Shown here: positions 1 to 11,200 of the stretch, one piece after another
Layout of the letters: each line of letters starts with the position of its first letter
Numbering within the stretch: the stretch's first letter is position 1
Assembly: GCA_007693855.1 (NCBI GenBank)
Contig: RECU01000041.1
Coordinates: forward strand, 1-54,892
Reading direction: 5' to 3'
Source of the DNA: Gammaproteobacteria bacterium
Lineage (GTDB): Bacteria > Pseudomonadota > Gammaproteobacteria > Steroidobacterales > PWYM01
Length of the DNA stretch: 54,892 bases
Notes under the pieces: model-generated
Told to the model about the DNA's origin: nothing
Seen by the model: the letters and a program-made list of their open reading frames with translations, nothing else
The model's database searches: none
Translations under genes and position numbers: made by a program

Positions 1-34
1 GACATCATTTCTACATCACTGTAATTTATGCGTC

Positions 35-262
35 ATGATCCGCACCCAAATCCAACTCCCCGATGAGCTCTACCGCGAAGCCAAGCGGATTGCGGCCGAG
101 CAGGAAATCAGCCTGGCCGAAGTCCTGCGCCGCGGGCTGGAACACATGCAGCGGCTTTACCCGCCGGGACGCAGCCATCACCCATGGCACCCGCCCCCGG
201 CGGACGCGCTGGGCGCTTTCCGGGCCCCGAAAGAGCGCTGGCGCGAACTGGGCAATGCCTGA
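35..262 (+). CDS. VapB-like antitoxin, ribbon-helix-helix type
   Basis: A 75-residue protein whose first 40 residues look like a ribbon-helix-helix (CopG/Arc/VapB) DNA-binding fold: a short beta strand ([11 protein letters not shown]) followed by two helices ([10 protein letters not shown] and [12 protein letters not shown]). The Pro/His-rich C-terminal half would be the toxin-binding tail. Its TGA is followed directly by the GTG start of a PIN-domain gene, the usual antitoxin-then-toxin order. By analogy with VapBC it would neutralise the toxin and repress its own promoter. Family inferred from motif and context only; the promoter lies mostly outside the window. Confidence 0.8.
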   Translation: MIRTQIQLPDELYREAKRIAAEQEISLAEVLRRGLEHMQRLYPPGRSHHPWHPPPADALGAFRAPKERWRELGNA

Positions 263-718
263 GTGCTGTCACTCGACACCAACATCCTGTTGTATGCGCA
301 CAATCGCGATTGTGCGGAGCATCAACGCGCCAGGCCCTTCATCGAACATTGCGCCGCGAGAGATGACCTGGCCATCTGCGAGCTGGTGCTGGTCGAGCTG
401 TACCAACTGCTGCGCAATCCAGCCGTGCTGACCCATCCGCTGAACGCGCCGGACGCCGCGGCCGTGTGCACGGCCTGGCGCAGCAATCCGCGCTGGGCCC
501 TGGTCGAAAATGCGCCGGTCATGGATCAGGTCTGGGCTATCGCCCAACGCCCCGGCATCGCCCGTCGGGCCGTATTCGACGCCCGCATCGCCCTGACCTT
601 GCGTCATCACGGCATCACCGAGTTCGCCACTCGCAACGTGCCCGACTTCGAAGGCTTCGGATTTACCCGCCTGATCAACCCTATCGATAACGTCGACTGG
701 GCCGTCCACGACGCCTGA
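263..718 (+). CDS. VapC-like PIN-domain ribonuclease toxin
   Basis: A 151-residue PIN-domain protein. The N-terminal LSLDTNILLYAHN carries the first catalytic aspartate. A conserved acidic position lies in CELVLVELYQLLRNP, and further acidic residues in FDARIALTLRHHG and FATRNVPDFEGFG complete the metal-binding set expected of VapC RNases, which cleave tRNA or rRNA. It starts with GTG immediately after the antitoxin stop (no gap), so translation is probably coupled. The target RNA cannot be told from sequence. VapBC pairs are common in integron cassettes and genomic islands, but no attC site is convincing here. Confidence 0.82.
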   Translation: MLSLDTNILLYAHNRDCAEHQRARPFIEHCAARDDLAICELVLVELYQLLRNPAVLTHPLNAPDAAAVCTAWRSNPRWALVENAPVMDQVWAIAQRPGIARRAVFDARIALTLRHHGITEFATRNVPDFEGFGFTRLINPIDNVDWAVHDA

Positions 719-903
719 TCGATCGCAAGCGTCAACACATCGCCATCGACCACTGGCGACAGGCTTACGTTGTTCAGCGATCGCCACACCGGCTTCACCA
801 GCGTGATGAGGTCACGGATGTGTGCCGCGATACCACGGCGCGGTATAGTCTGGTGGCCCCCTATCCGATCATGTCGCTGCGGCGATAAGGAGCCTGACTG
901 ACC
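719..903. other. intergenic region before the basic H1-like protein gene
   Basis: This 185-base gap holds a short inverted repeat, TCGCCA-N8-TGGCGA (740-759), just after the toxin gene. There is no T-run behind it, so it is a weak terminator candidate at most. A TATAGT hexamer at 844-849 could be a -10 element for the next gene, but no good -35 is visible. A clear Shine-Dalgarno sequence, AAGGAG, lies around 888-893. Confidence 0.3.
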
Positions 904-1494
904 ATGGCCTACAATCGCAACCACGCCCGCGTGCTGTGCACCGCTGCCGAATACGAACTCTTCGAGGCGAGTCTCTCCGATCGGGTCGGCGAGCTGACCC
1001 CCGCGCGGCTCAAATCCAAGCTTGAGCGTGCGCGTAAGCTCCGCGACAAGTATCGCGATCTGCACAAGCGTCAGCGCCTGGCCAGCCGGCAACGCACCGG
1101 CACCAAGAAGGGCGACCGCGCGGGCGGCTCGAACGAGCGCACAGCGCAGAAGGCCACGCTGTTTGACGAGACCCTGAAGCGCTTCACCACGCAGGTGGAA
1201 AAACGCGCGGCTGCGGAGAAGCGCGCGGCGGCGACGGCCGCGCGCAAGGCGGCGGCGGCCGAGCTTCTCGCCGCCAAGCAGAACTCCGCCCGTGGCCCCG
1301 TGCGGGCCCGCAGCGCCAAGGCGCCAGCAGCGGGGGCGCCGACGCCGTCCGCTGCAGGCACCGGGTTCGTCAGCGAGGGGGCGAAGGCTCAGAGCCGCAA
1401 GGCGCGGGGGCAGAAGACCCGCGCCAAGGCCGTGCAGGGACACGTCCGTGCCGCAGGCAAGCGCACCCAGGCGCGCCGCGACCGGCGGCGCTGA
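904..1494 (+). CDS. hypothetical basic protein with Ala/Lys/Arg-rich C-terminal half
   Basis: A 196-residue protein with no family I can name. Residues 1-90 look folded and mixed-charge (MAYNRNHARVLCTAAEYELF, then an L/K/R-rich helix). From about residue 95 to the end it becomes almost entirely Ala, Lys, Arg, Gly and Pro (runs such as KRAAAEKRAAATAARKAAAA), resembling histone H1 or AlgP-type tails. A nucleic-acid-binding role is an inference from composition only. The ATG is preceded by an AAGGAG ribosome binding site. It stands alone between the toxin-antitoxin pair and a leftward cluster. Confidence 0.7.
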   Translation: MAYNRNHARVLCTAAEYELFEASLSDRVGELTPARLKSKLERARKLRDKYRDLHKRQRLASRQRTGTKKGDRAGGSNERTAQKATLFDETLKRFTTQVEKRAAAEKRAAATAARKAAAAELLAAKQNSARGPVRARSAKAPAAGAPTPSAAGTGFVSEGAKAQSRKARGQKTRAKAVQGHVRAAGKRTQARRDRRR

Positions 1495-1547
1495 GGCCCG
1501 CGGGTTCTGCGCCCCCCGAGATCGGCTCGCGGTGCGCGCCCACCCAG

Positions 1548-1664
1548 TCAGTTTTCGCTGTCGGTATTGCGTATCCCACGCATCAGTACGATGGCTGCCA
1601 ACGCCAGCAGCAGAATTGCGCCGGCCTCGTACAGGATGCTGACAATGACCTGATGCGCCGTCAA
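1548..1664 (-). CDS. possible 38-residue single-span membrane protein (TTG start)
   Basis: A short open frame of 38 codons reads TAHQVIVSILYEAG, then a hydrophobic stretch of about 16 residues (AILLLALAAIVLM), then a basic and polar tail (RGIRNTDSEN). That is one transmembrane helix with a positive flank. The only start near the front is TTG, directly after an in-frame TAA, with AGGGACG about 12 bases upstream. It lies 54 bases behind an XRE-type membrane gene on the same strand and could be the last gene of that small operon. Family unknown; it could also be non-coding. Confidence 0.35.
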   Translation of the reverse strand: MTAHQVIVSILYEAGAILLLALAAIVLMRGIRNTDSEN

Positions 1665-1718
1665 TTACGCCATCGTCCCTGCAGCGGAACTTCGGCGTGG
1701 GCGCTCCGCCGCCAGCGC

Positions 1719-2042
1719 CTATCCGGACACGAACATCCGCAGGACCAGCACCGTCACTCCAGCGCCGATGATGGCCCCGACCAGCATGCCCAGGGTCAGC
1801 AGCAGCCCCATGTGACGAGCCGCGGCCTGATACTCCGGGCGCGTCGGGTCCTGCAGCAGCAGCGTCCTGCGCGGCAACTCGAGCACGGCGCTCAGCGCGG
1901 AGACGGTTTCGTTGGAGGCCACCCCCTGGTTCTCGACGCGCTGCACGGTGCGCAGACTCAAGTCGGCAAGTTCGGCGAGCTGTTGCTGGGTCCAGCCGCG
2001 CTCGACTCTGGCCTGGCGGACCCGTTCGCGCGAGATCTCCAT
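1719..2042 (-). CDS. XRE-type helix-turn-helix protein with C-terminal membrane segment
   Basis: A 107-residue protein. Residues 1-60 form a Cro/CI (XRE) helix-turn-helix: RVRQARVERGWTQQQLAELA, the recognition helix region LSLRTVQRVENQG, and a following helix. Residues about 77-103 are hydrophobic (MGLLLTLGMLVGAIIGAGV), predicting one membrane span at the C-terminus. This suggests a membrane-tethered regulator, or a small HTH protein that uses the membrane as a sensor. The start was taken at the ATG beginning MEISRERV, because upstream codons read as low-complexity sequence. It follows another tail-anchored gene by 37 bases. Confidence 0.72.
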   Translation of the reverse strand: MEISRERVRQARVERGWTQQQLAELADLSLRTVQRVENQGVASNETVSALSAVLELPRRTLLLQDPTRPEYQAAARHMGLLLTLGMLVGAIIGAGVTVLVLRMFVSG

Positions 2043-2079
2043 CAGCCGCCGCTCCTGACCGCACGCGGTTCCCAGGGAT

Positions 2080-2550
2080 TCATTTGAGCAGGCTCGCGAC
2101 CAGGTAACCGACCGCCGCACCACCCAGCCCGGCAGCCAGAATGGGCAACGCCAGGGTCTTCAGCGCCCGGCGCCAGTCCAGCCGACCCGTGACTGGATCA
2201 ATAGGAATGCCGCGGCAGTCGGCAAGGTCGGAATCGATCAATTCACCATTGCGGTACAGTCGGACATCGGCGATCCCAGGCTTGACGCGGAACTCGAGGC
2301 GGTAGCGCTGGCCGTGCAGCTCGAATTCATGTGGTGTGTTGAGCCGAAAGCTGCGCTTGTCGGAGACCACCCGTATCTCGCCACCGTTCTGGATCCGCAC
2401 GATTTCGCGGCCTGTCCAGTTTGATGCCCAGACGCTGATGGTGACGTTGTCGACGTCGAACCAGCACTCGACGCCGCGTTTCAGGCTCAGCTTCATCCGG
2501 GAACTCCCGCGATTCGGGATGACAGGGCTCTGCTCGGTATTGTCATTCAT
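2080..2550 (-). CDS. hypothetical protein with C-terminal transmembrane anchor
   Basis: About 156 residues, not recognised. After a polar N-terminus the middle is rich in short beta strands (VECWFDVDNVTISVWAS, EIRVVSDKRSFRL, QRYRLEFRVKPGIADVRLYR), like a small beta-sandwich or FHA-like domain. The end holds one hydrophobic helix (TLALPILAAGLGGAAVGYLV) before a Lys. The start is ambiguous: ATG at 2550 was taken, but ATG at 2496 has a better ribosome site (GGGAG seven bases upstream). It is the first gene of a leftward cluster with the XRE membrane protein and possibly the 38-residue peptide, so all three may act at the membrane. Confidence 0.55.
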   Translation of the reverse strand: MNDNTEQSPVIPNRGSSRMKLSLKRGVECWFDVDNVTISVWASNWTGREIVRIQNGGEIRVVSDKRSFRLNTPHEFELHGQRYRLEFRVKPGIADVRLYRNGELIDSDLADCRGIPIDPVTGRLDWRRALKTLALPILAAGLGGAAVGYLVASLLK

Positions 2551-2725
2551 TTTGGTGCCTTGGGTGACGGCGCTAGCGTGCGCGGCACCGATTACGCGTC
2601 CTTCAGCGCCTCCGGCCAACGACAGTGGTGTGCCAGTCGCCCTGTTGTCGCAGGTGACAGGAATGCGACAATTCAGCGACACTGACACCGAAGATCAGGT
2701 GGTTTCGACACGGAGCCGAGTCTCT
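2551..2725. promoter_or_regulatory. divergent intergenic region
   Basis: This 175-base stretch separates the leftward tail-anchored/XRE cluster from the rightward flavin reductase gene and must hold both promoters. I see no clear sigma-70 hexamer pair or operator repeat. An open frame runs through it in the reductase frame, but its residues are low-complexity and the conserved fold begins only at 2726. Confidence 0.3.
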
Positions 2726-3388
2726 ATGAAGTTTCTCGCTTTTCTCGGTACCGTCAGGGACAGTACGCCGCCCAGGCCCGCCCGCCTGGGCGTCCGCGTC
2801 GCCGATGCCTGTCTCGCGTATTTTCGCCGGCAACAGGCTGCGCATGAGATCGAGCTGATCGATGCGCTCGACTACCCACTCGATCCGGTGTTCAAGCCTC
2901 ACTTTGCCTATCCGAAGCGCAACGTGCCCCCGCGGCTCGACAGCCTTGCGGACAGGATAGGCTCGGCGGATGGCTTCATCATGATCAGCCCTGAATACAA
3001 TCATTCGCTGAGCCCGGCGCTGGCACATCTGCTGAACCACTTTGGCAGCTCGTTGTTCGCCTACAAGCCGAGCGCCATCGTCACCTACTCCGCCGGTCAA
3101 TGGGGCGGCATGCGCGCCGCCGTGGGCTTGCGCAGCTTTCTGTCGGAGCTTGGCTGTCTGCCGGTGTCTGCGATGATCCATGTGCCCAAGGCTCAGGAAG
3201 TGTTCTCAGCCGACGGGGACTGCCTGCCAGGCATCGACGAGGCGTCGTGGCACGACTATTTCGCGCGGACATTCAACCAGCTGGCCTGGTGGGCGCAAGC
3301 CGCCCGCGCGCAGCGTGACCGCACCGACCCGCACGCCCTGATCGGCGATTTCCAGCGGGATCCCGCCCAACGGAATGCCCCTGGATGA
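2726..3388 (+). CDS. NAD(P)H-dependent FMN reductase family flavoprotein
   Basis: A 220-residue flavodoxin-like reductase (NADPH_red/ArsH-like fold). The start MKFLAFLGTVRDSTPPRP corresponds to the first strand and phosphate-binding loop for FMN. The hallmark SPEYNHSLSPALAHLLNH (around residue 92) and YSAGQWGGMRA loop contact the flavin. Enzymes of this family pass electrons from NAD(P)H to FMN, quinones or azo dyes; the substrate here is unknown. The start was placed at 2726 because earlier in-frame codons lack the conserved fold. Its TGA overlaps the ATG of the next gene (ATGA), so the two are translationally coupled. Confidence 0.85.
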   Translation: MKFLAFLGTVRDSTPPRPARLGVRVADACLAYFRRQQAAHEIELIDALDYPLDPVFKPHFAYPKRNVPPRLDSLADRIGSADGFIMISPEYNHSLSPALAHLLNHFGSSLFAYKPSAIVTYSAGQWGGMRAAVGLRSFLSELGCLPVSAMIHVPKAQEVFSADGDCLPGIDEASWHDYFARTFNQLAWWAQAARAQRDRTDPHALIGDFQRDPAQRNAPG

Positions 3389-3573
3389 GTCTTCAGAGCG
3401 CCCGTGTGCAGTGTCCCTATTGCTGGGAGATGATCGAGGTGGTCGCGGACTGCTCCGTACCCGAGCAGGAGTACATCGAGGACTGCAGCGTCTGCTGTCG
3501 ACCGATCGTGATGACAGTGATCTGCGAGGACGGCGAGCTGTTGGAACTCGCCGTCCGCTCGGAAGACCAATGA
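3385..3573 (+). CDS. CPXCG-motif cysteine-rich small protein
   Basis: A 62-residue protein with paired cysteines, VQCPYCWEM near residue 10 and EDCSVCCRP near residue 34, the pattern of the Cys_rich_CPXG family. The four cysteines probably bind one zinc ion as a small zinc ribbon. Function is unknown in the family. It overlaps the stop of the flavin reductase by four bases and so belongs to the same transcript. Confidence 0.85.
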   Translation: MSLQSARVQCPYCWEMIEVVADCSVPEQEYIEDCSVCCRPIVMTVICEDGELLELAVRSEDQ

Positions 3574-3646
3574 GGGTCGACCCGTGCAGGGCTGTTCGCT
3601 TCACGGTATCTTTATCCGTCCATGCACTTCACAGGGAGCTGTGATC

Positions 3647-4837
3647 ATGAGCATTTCGCTTCGTAACTCGTTGGTTCCACTGGCAGCCCTCGCGCTGCTG
3701 GCCGGCTGCTCCGGGGAACCCACGACGTCCACGCCGATCAATACGGCCGGCGCAGCGGATTCGTCCAATGGTTTCGAGCCGCGTGAACTGCGCAGTGAGT
3801 ATCACCGCCTGAACGTCGCGCGCGTCGCCGGCGGCCTGTCGCATCCCTGGGGGCTGGCCTTTCTGCCGGATGGCGACTATCTCGTGACCGAGCGCACGGG
3901 TGACCTGCTGCGTATCAGCCCGGACGGCAGCCGCCAGCGCATCGAAGGCGTGCCGGAGGTGGCCGCGTTCCGCCAGGGGGGGCTGCTGGACGTGATCCTG
4001 CATCCGCAGTTCAGCGAGAACGGCTGGGTGTATCTCAGTTACTCGCGTGGTGACAGCGAGCTGACCACCACCGCGGTCGTACGCGGCCGGCTCGAGGACA
4101 ACCGCCTGGTCGACGTCGAGGATATCTTCGAGCAGGACCGGCGCTCCGAGCCAGGGCGCCACTATGGTTCGCGTTTCGCCTGGATGGCGGACGGTACCCT
4201 GCTGGTCTCGATTGGCGATCGCGGTGCCGAGCCGCCGCGTGCCCAGGATCTCGGCGATCACGCGGGCACGGTGCTGCGTCTGCACGCCGACGGCAGCGTG
4301 CCTGAAGACAACCCCTTCGTCGGCCATGAGGGCGCGCTGCCCGAAATCTGGGCCTACGGCTCGCGCAACATCCAGGGGATGGTGATCGATCCGGTCAGCG
4401 GCAAGGTCTGGGCGACCGAACATGGCCCGCGCGGGGGTGACGAACTGAACCTGATCGAGCCGGGTAACAACTACGGCTGGCCGGACGCCGGCCTCGGCCG
4501 CGACTACCGCACCGAGGAACAGTACGGTGAGGCGCGCAGTCTCCCCGGCATGGTGGATCCGATCTACGAGATCCTGCCGACGCTGGGGCCATCAGGGCTC
4601 GCGCTGGTCACCAGCGACCGGTTCCCGCGCTGGCAGGGCAACCTGCTGGCCGGTGGCCTGCGCGCCGAGCGCCTGCGCCGGCTGGTGATCGAGAACGACG
4701 TGGTGGTCCATGACGAGGAACTGCTGACGTTCGAGGTGGGGCGTATTCGCGATGTGCGCGAAGGGCCGGACGGCGCGATCTACGTGCTCACCGACCACGA
4801 CGACGGCGGCCTCTATCGCGTGGACATCGCCGACTGA
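3647..4837 (+). CDS. PQQ-dependent aldose-sugar dehydrogenase-like lipoprotein
   Basis: A 396-residue beta-propeller of the soluble glucose/aldose dehydrogenase (GSDH, YliI/Asd-like) family, which oxidises sugars with pyrroloquinoline quinone. Signs are GLSHPWGLAFLPDGDYLVTE at the start of the propeller, GLLDVILHPQFSENGWVYLS, GSRNIQGMVIDPVSGKVWAT, EHGPRGGDELNLIEPGNNYG and the C-terminal IRDVREGPDGAIYVLTD. Residues 1-22 are a signal peptide ending in a lipobox (LLAGC), so it should be a periplasm-facing lipoprotein. The ATG at 3647 has an AGGGAG ribosome site. Its last 25 bases overlap the 3' end of the opposing HD gene. The real substrate is unknown. Confidence 0.88.
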   Translation: MSISLRNSLVPLAALALLAGCSGEPTTSTPINTAGAADSSNGFEPRELRSEYHRLNVARVAGGLSHPWGLAFLPDGDYLVTERTGDLLRISPDGSRQRIEGVPEVAAFRQGGLLDVILHPQFSENGWVYLSYSRGDSELTTTAVVRGRLEDNRLVDVEDIFEQDRRSEPGRHYGSRFAWMADGTLLVSIGDRGAEPPRAQDLGDHAGTVLRLHADGSVPEDNPFVGHEGALPEIWAYGSRNIQGMVIDPVSGKVWATEHGPRGGDELNLIEPGNNYGWPDAGLGRDYRTEEQYGEARSLPGMVDPIYEILPTLGPSGLALVTSDRFPRWQGNLLAGGLRAERLRRLVIENDVVVHDEELLTFEVGRIRDVREGPDGAIYVLTDHDDGGLYRVDIAD

Positions 4838-5922
4838 GCGCTGACGCGTCGCGGGCCCAATCGGATCAGACCGCTCGCCTCCAGGCTGCGTAGCCGCCTG
4901 GAGGCGAGCACCTGCAGCCGCCGGTCCGCGGCGGGCACCGCCGCGAAGCAGGGCGGTTGGCGCCTGAGCAGGTGCCAGGCGTCCTCGCGCAATACCCGCG
5001 CAAGATGCTCCAGGTTGTGCTGGATGAATTCCATGTACGGGTTGTGCCCGTCGAACACCAGTTCGAGGTAGCGGTACGCGCGGCTGAAGGTCACCACCAG
5101 CCGATGCTTGGCCGATTCCTCGTAGAATTCGAAGGTCCGGCGAAGCAGATCGCGCCCTGAGCGATACGCGATTTCGACGCCACCGTGCGCGTCCTGGCGA
5201 ACCGCCACGCCGCCCAGCACGAATTCCGGAAACAGCCGGTCCCGACACTTTTCGAGATAGCCGCGGTCGGCCATCTGCGCGATCAGGTCGGCCGTGCCGA
5301 GCAGATGGCCGGTGAGGCAGTCACGCGGATCGTCCAGCTCGATCTGGTCGAGATTCATCTCATAACCGGTGTAATGGACGATTTGCGCGGCAATGTCCGC
5401 CTGCGCACCGAGACCGATCGAGGGCAGATACCCGCGCAGGAACTGTGCGCTGCGGGAGACGTGGTTGACCGTGAACTCGGCGCCGGTCTCCGCCAGGGCA
5501 TCGCGCTCGAGGTGGCGGACATAACCGGCATCGTGGAACAGCGCTGTGATCAGCCCCATGGTGGCGCGCTCCGGGCCGAGACACTCATCAGGCGAGCAGG
5601 CGCGTTCGTAGCCGACCAGCAGCCGCGCCATGGCCAGCACCATGTCCAGCGTGTGCTGGCGATCGTGATAGCTGGTGTCGCAGCCGGCGTAGCCCGCGGT
5701 CTCGCCATCGAACAGTCGCTGGAAGTCATGGAAGGCCAGCCACAACCCATCGATCGGTGTCTTCGGCCAGTGTTGGCTGAACAGCGCCAGCACCGCGTCG
5801 CGAACCTCGGCGACGTCGCTGACGCGCACCGTGTTGGTGACGTCGTACTCGCTGCGTCGTTCCTGTAGACGCTCGGCCGCACCGGGCGCGAGCCTGGGGC
5901 TGGCCGCGCGGACGATGGTCAC
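4813..5922 (-). CDS. HD-domain metal-dependent hydrolase resembling class I cyclic-nucleotide phosphodiesterases
   Basis: A 369-residue HD-superfamily protein. [13 protein letters not shown] (H86, H90) resembles the YHNxxHAxDV signature of class I 3',5'-cyclic nucleotide phosphodiesterases. [13 protein letters not shown] supplies the H130-D131 pair, and a further aspartate lies in [12 protein letters not shown] (D212), together forming a two-metal site. No membrane segment or sensor domain is visible. Cyclic-nucleotide cleavage is an inference from motif spacing. It starts with GTG overlapping the stop of exonuclease III (GTGA) behind a GAGGGGGG ribosome site, so it is the last gene of prlC-xth-HD. 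Its 3' end overlaps the sugar dehydrogenase gene and contains a perfect 12-bp inverted repeat. Confidence 0.78.
   Translation of the reverse strand: MTIVRAASPRLAPGAAERLQERRSEYDVTNTVRVSDVAEVRDAVLALFSQHWPKTPIDGLWLAFHDFQRLFDGETAGYAGCDTSYHDRQHTLDMVLAMARLLVGYERACSPDECLGPERATMGLITALFHDAGYVRHLERDALAETGAEFTVNHVSRSAQFLRGYLPSIGLGAQADIAAQIVHYTGYEMNLDQIELDDPRDCLTGHLLGTADLIAQMADRGYLEKCRDRLFPEFVLGGVAVRQDAHGGVEIAYRSGRDLLRRTFEFYEESAKHRLVVTFSRAYRYLELVFDGHNPYMEFIQHNLEHLARVLREDAWHLLRRQPPCFAAVPAADRRLQVLASRRLRSLEASGLIRLGPRRVSAQSAMSTR
4874..4908. repeat. perfect 12-bp inverted repeat (strong hairpin)
   Basis: CTCGCCTCCAGG at 4874-4885 is repeated inverted at 4897-4908 with an 11-base loop. It lies 37 bases after the sugar dehydrogenase stop and inside the last 100 bases of the opposing HD gene. 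No T-run follows on either strand. It may stop transcription in a factor-assisted way or protect the 3' end of the dehydrogenase mRNA. Confidence 0.5.
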
Positions 5923-6692
5923 GCGCCCCCCTCGAACTCGGCCATCACGGGCGCATGGTCGGAAGGCCGCTCCCACGCCCGTGGTGCGCGATCGACCACA
6001 CAGGTGGTGCATGTGTCGGCCATGGCCGCGGTGCCGAGGATCAGATCGATCCGCAGGCCATGGTTGCGCCGGAACCCGCCGGCACGGTAATCCCACCAGC
6101 TGAAGGTGTCTTCAGCCTGGTCGAAGCGCCTGAACAGGTCTTCCAGTCCGAGGTCGAGCAGCGAGGTCAGTGCGCTGCGCTCAGGCTCGCTGCACAACAC
6201 CTTGCCGGCCCAGGCGGCCGGGTCGTGGACATCGCGGTCGTCCGGCGCGATGTTGAAATCCCCCATCACGATGACCCGCTCATGTTTCTCCAGCTCCGCG
6301 GCCAAGGTCTCGCGCAGCGCTGCCAGCCAGCCAAGCTTGTAGGTGTATTTGTCCGAGTCTACCGACTGGCCGTTGGGGACGTACAGGTTCCAGATCCGCA
6401 CGCCGCCGACAGTCCCCGCCATCACGCGTCGTTGCGGGTCCTCGAAGCCGACCAGCTCGGTCACCGGATCCTCCGGCAGTTCCCGCGCGAGCAGCGCCAC
6501 GCCGTTATAGGTCTTCTGACCGGCGAAGACGGCCTGGTAGCCGGCCGCCGCGAGCGCTTCGATCGGAAACTCGCCGTCGGTGAGCTTGGTCTCCTGCAGG
6601 CCAAGCACGTCGGGTGAGGCCAGCGTCAGCCACTCCAGGACCTGTGGCAGGCGCACGCGCAGCGAATTGACGTTCCAGGTGGCGACTCTCAT
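5919..6692 (-). CDS. xth: exodeoxyribonuclease III (AP endonuclease)
   Basis: A 257-residue exonuclease III of the EEP (endonuclease/exonuclease/phosphatase) superfamily, which cuts DNA at abasic sites and trims 3' ends in base excision repair. Motifs: [19 protein letters not shown] at the start, [14 protein letters not shown] with the catalytic glutamate, [52 protein letters not shown] and the final [10 protein letters not shown] with the catalytic Asp-His. Its ATG overlaps the prlC stop (ATGA), and its stop overlaps the GTG of the HD gene, making a tight three-gene operon. Confidence 0.95.
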   Translation of the reverse strand: MRVATWNVNSLRVRLPQVLEWLTLASPDVLGLQETKLTDGEFPIEALAAAGYQAVFAGQKTYNGVALLARELPEDPVTELVGFEDPQRRVMAGTVGGVRIWNLYVPNGQSVDSDKYTYKLGWLAALRETLAAELEKHERVIVMGDFNIAPDDRDVHDPAAWAGKVLCSEPERSALTSLLDLGLEDLFRRFDQAEDTFSWWDYRAGGFRRNHGLRIDLILGTAAMADTCTTCVVDRAPRAWERPSDHAPVMAEFEGGA

Positions 6693-8710
6693 GCCGCGAT
6701 GCCGCTCTGGCGCAGCAGCGCGCTGGCATCGGGCCGGCGCCCCCGGAAGGCGATGAAGGCCTCCATGGCGTCGCGGCTGCCGCCGACGGCGAGAATGCTG
6801 TCGCGGAACCGTCGTGCCGTCTCGTCGTGAAAGGCGCCGGCTTCCTCGAACGCGGCAAAGGCATCGGCCGCGAGCACCTCGGCCCACTTGTAGCTGTAGT
6901 AGCCGGCCGCGTAACCGCCGCCGAAGATATGTGAAAAGCTGTGCGCGAAACGGTTCCAGTCGGGGGCCGGAGTCACCGCCACCTCACGGCGCACCTCGGC
7001 CAGCAGGGCATCCACGCGGCTGCCCGCCTGCGGGTCATAGCCGGCGTGCAGGCGGAAATCGAACAGCGCGAACTCGATCTGGCGCAGGGTCTGCAGGCCG
7101 GCATGGAAGGCGCGTGAGGCCCGCAGTCTCCCGAGCAGCTCGCCGGGCAGAGGCTCGCCGGTGGCATGATGGCCGGAAATCAACGGCAGGGTTTCGTCGA
7201 GCCAGGCGTAGTTTTCGAAGAACTGGCTGGGCAGCTCGACCGCATCCCAGGCGACGCCGTTGATGCCCGCCAGCGATGGATAGTCGACGCGGGTCAGCAG
7301 ATGGTGCAGCGTGTGGCCGAATTCGTGGAACAGGGTGACCACGTCCTGGTGACCCAGCAGTGAGGGCTGGTCGTCCTCGGGTGGCGTGAAGTTGCAGACC
7401 AGGTAGGCCACGGGGTGGCTGATGTCCTCGCCCAGGGCCGCGCGCACCACGCACTCGTCCATCCAGGCCCCGGTGCGTTTCCCCGGGCGGGCATACAGAT
7501 CGACATAAAACCCGCCGATACGCTCGCCCTCCGCGCTGTCGACAGTGTAATGCTCGACTGCTGGATGCCAGCTCGCCACGCCGTCGCTGTGTCTGATCTT
7601 GAGACCGTACAGGCGCTCGGCGATACCGAACATTCCGGTGAGCACGCGCGGCACCGGGAACCACGGCTTGAGTTGCTCGTCGGACAGGGAAAAACGCTGC
7701 TCGCGGAGCTTCTCCGCAAAATAGCCGATGTCCCAGGCCGCCAGCGGCCGGCCGGCCAGTGCTTCGAGCTCGGCGAATTCCCGGGCGGCCTGGGGTCGAC
7801 AACGGGCGGCGAGTTCGTCGAGGAAGCCCACGACTTCATCGACGGAGCCGGCCATCTTGCGCGCCAGTGACAGCTCGGCGTAACTGTCGAAGCCGAGCAG
7901 GGTCGCGGCCTCGTGGCGGCAGGCCAGGAGCCGCTCGATCACCCGGCTGTTGTCGAGTTCAGCCTCATGCCGACCCTGGTCCGAGGCCCGCGTCACCCAG
8001 CCGCGGTAGAACGTCTCGCGCAGGCCGGCATCATCGGCGTGGGTCATGACGGCGACATAGGTGGGTGCATCGAGGCCGAACAGCCAGCCGTCCTGCCCGG
8101 CCTCGCGCGCGGCGCGCGCGGCGCTGCGACGGGTGCTCTCAGGCAGTCCGGCCACCTCGGTTTCGCGGGTGGCGTGATGCCGCCAGCTGTCGGTGGCGTC
8201 GAGCACGTTCTGCTGGAAAGTGGCCTGCAGCATCGAGATTTCCTGCATCAGCTGCCCGAAGCGCTGCTGCTGCGGCGGCGGCAGGTCAACGCCGGCCAGC
8301 CGGAAATCCCGCAAGGCCTGAGCGAGCAGCATGCGCTGGCTGGCGTCCAGTGGCTCGTCCGACTGCTCGATCTGCTGCATGGCCGTACACAGCGCCCGAT
8401 TCTGTCCGAGCTCCGTAGCGTATTCCGAGAGCAGCGGCAGGCAGTGGTTGTACGCGTCACGCAGTTCAGGGGTGCTGGTCACGCCATTGAGATGTGAGAC
8501 CGGCGACCAGACCCGTGCGAGCCGGTGTCCCAGTCGTTCCAGCGCGAGTACGAGACGCGCGAAGCTGGGCGGCTCCGGTGCCGCAAGCAGCGCGGCCAGC
8601 GCCGCCCGATTGTCCGCCAGCACGCGCTCCACGGCGGGCTGCACGTGCTCCGGACGGATTTCGCCGAAGCGTGGCAAGCCGGAGAGATCGAGGAGAGGGT
8701 TGTCATCCAT
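6689..8710 (-). CDS. prlC: oligopeptidase A, M3 zinc metallopeptidase
   Basis: A 673-residue thimet-type M3 metallopeptidase that degrades short cytoplasmic peptides, including cleaved signal peptides. The zinc site is [13 protein letters not shown] with the third ligand in [19 protein letters not shown]. The C-terminal block [19 protein letters not shown] is typical of the family. There is no signal peptide, unlike the second M3 enzyme at 46.9 kb. The start was taken at the ATG beginning [15 protein letters not shown]; an ATG seven codons earlier (8731) is possible. It is the first gene of prlC-xth-HD and diverges from gorA. Confidence 0.93.
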   Translation of the reverse strand: MDDNPLLDLSGLPRFGEIRPEHVQPAVERVLADNRAALAALLAAPEPPSFARLVLALERLGHRLARVWSPVSHLNGVTSTPELRDAYNHCLPLLSEYATELGQNRALCTAMQQIEQSDEPLDASQRMLLAQALRDFRLAGVDLPPPQQQRFGQLMQEISMLQATFQQNVLDATDSWRHHATRETEVAGLPESTRRSAARAAREAGQDGWLFGLDAPTYVAVMTHADDAGLRETFYRGWVTRASDQGRHEAELDNSRVIERLLACRHEAATLLGFDSYAELSLARKMAGSVDEVVGFLDELAARCRPQAAREFAELEALAGRPLAAWDIGYFAEKLREQRFSLSDEQLKPWFPVPRVLTGMFGIAERLYGLKIRHSDGVASWHPAVEHYTVDSAEGERIGGFYVDLYARPGKRTGAWMDECVVRAALGEDISHPVAYLVCNFTPPEDDQPSLLGHQDVVTLFHEFGHTLHHLLTRVDYPSLAGINGVAWDAVELPSQFFENYAWLDETLPLISGHHATGEPLPGELLGRLRASRAFHAGLQTLRQIEFALFDFRLHAGYDPQAGSRVDALLAEVRREVAVTPAPDWNRFAHSFSHIFGGGYAAGYYSYKWAEVLAADAFAAFEEAGAFHDETARRFRDSILAVGGSRDAMEAFIAFRGRRPDASALLRQSGIAA

Positions 8711-8787
8711 GGCCTGGTTCCTGCGCTCCATATGCGTCTCGATGATACCCTGATCGGCTGGAACTCACCCATGTCAAGGAGGACGCC

Positions 8788-11192
<2,405 letters not shown>

Positions 11193-11200
11193 GCGCACGC

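Noticed and set aside
15-23. 9-mer ATCACTGTA shared with the right end of the window (54882-54890)
   Set aside because: A single short match at both ends can arise by chance; neither copy has other repeat or att features around it.
721-785. Possible attC site after the toxin gene
   Set aside because: There is an inverted repeat (740-759), but no proper pair of RYYYAAC and GTTRRRY core sites at attC spacing, so a cassette origin for vapBC is not supported.
607-2064. Leftward open frame of 485 codons across several genes
   Set aside because: It crosses the toxin gene, the H1-like gene and the XRE gene in other frames and has no recognisable domain.
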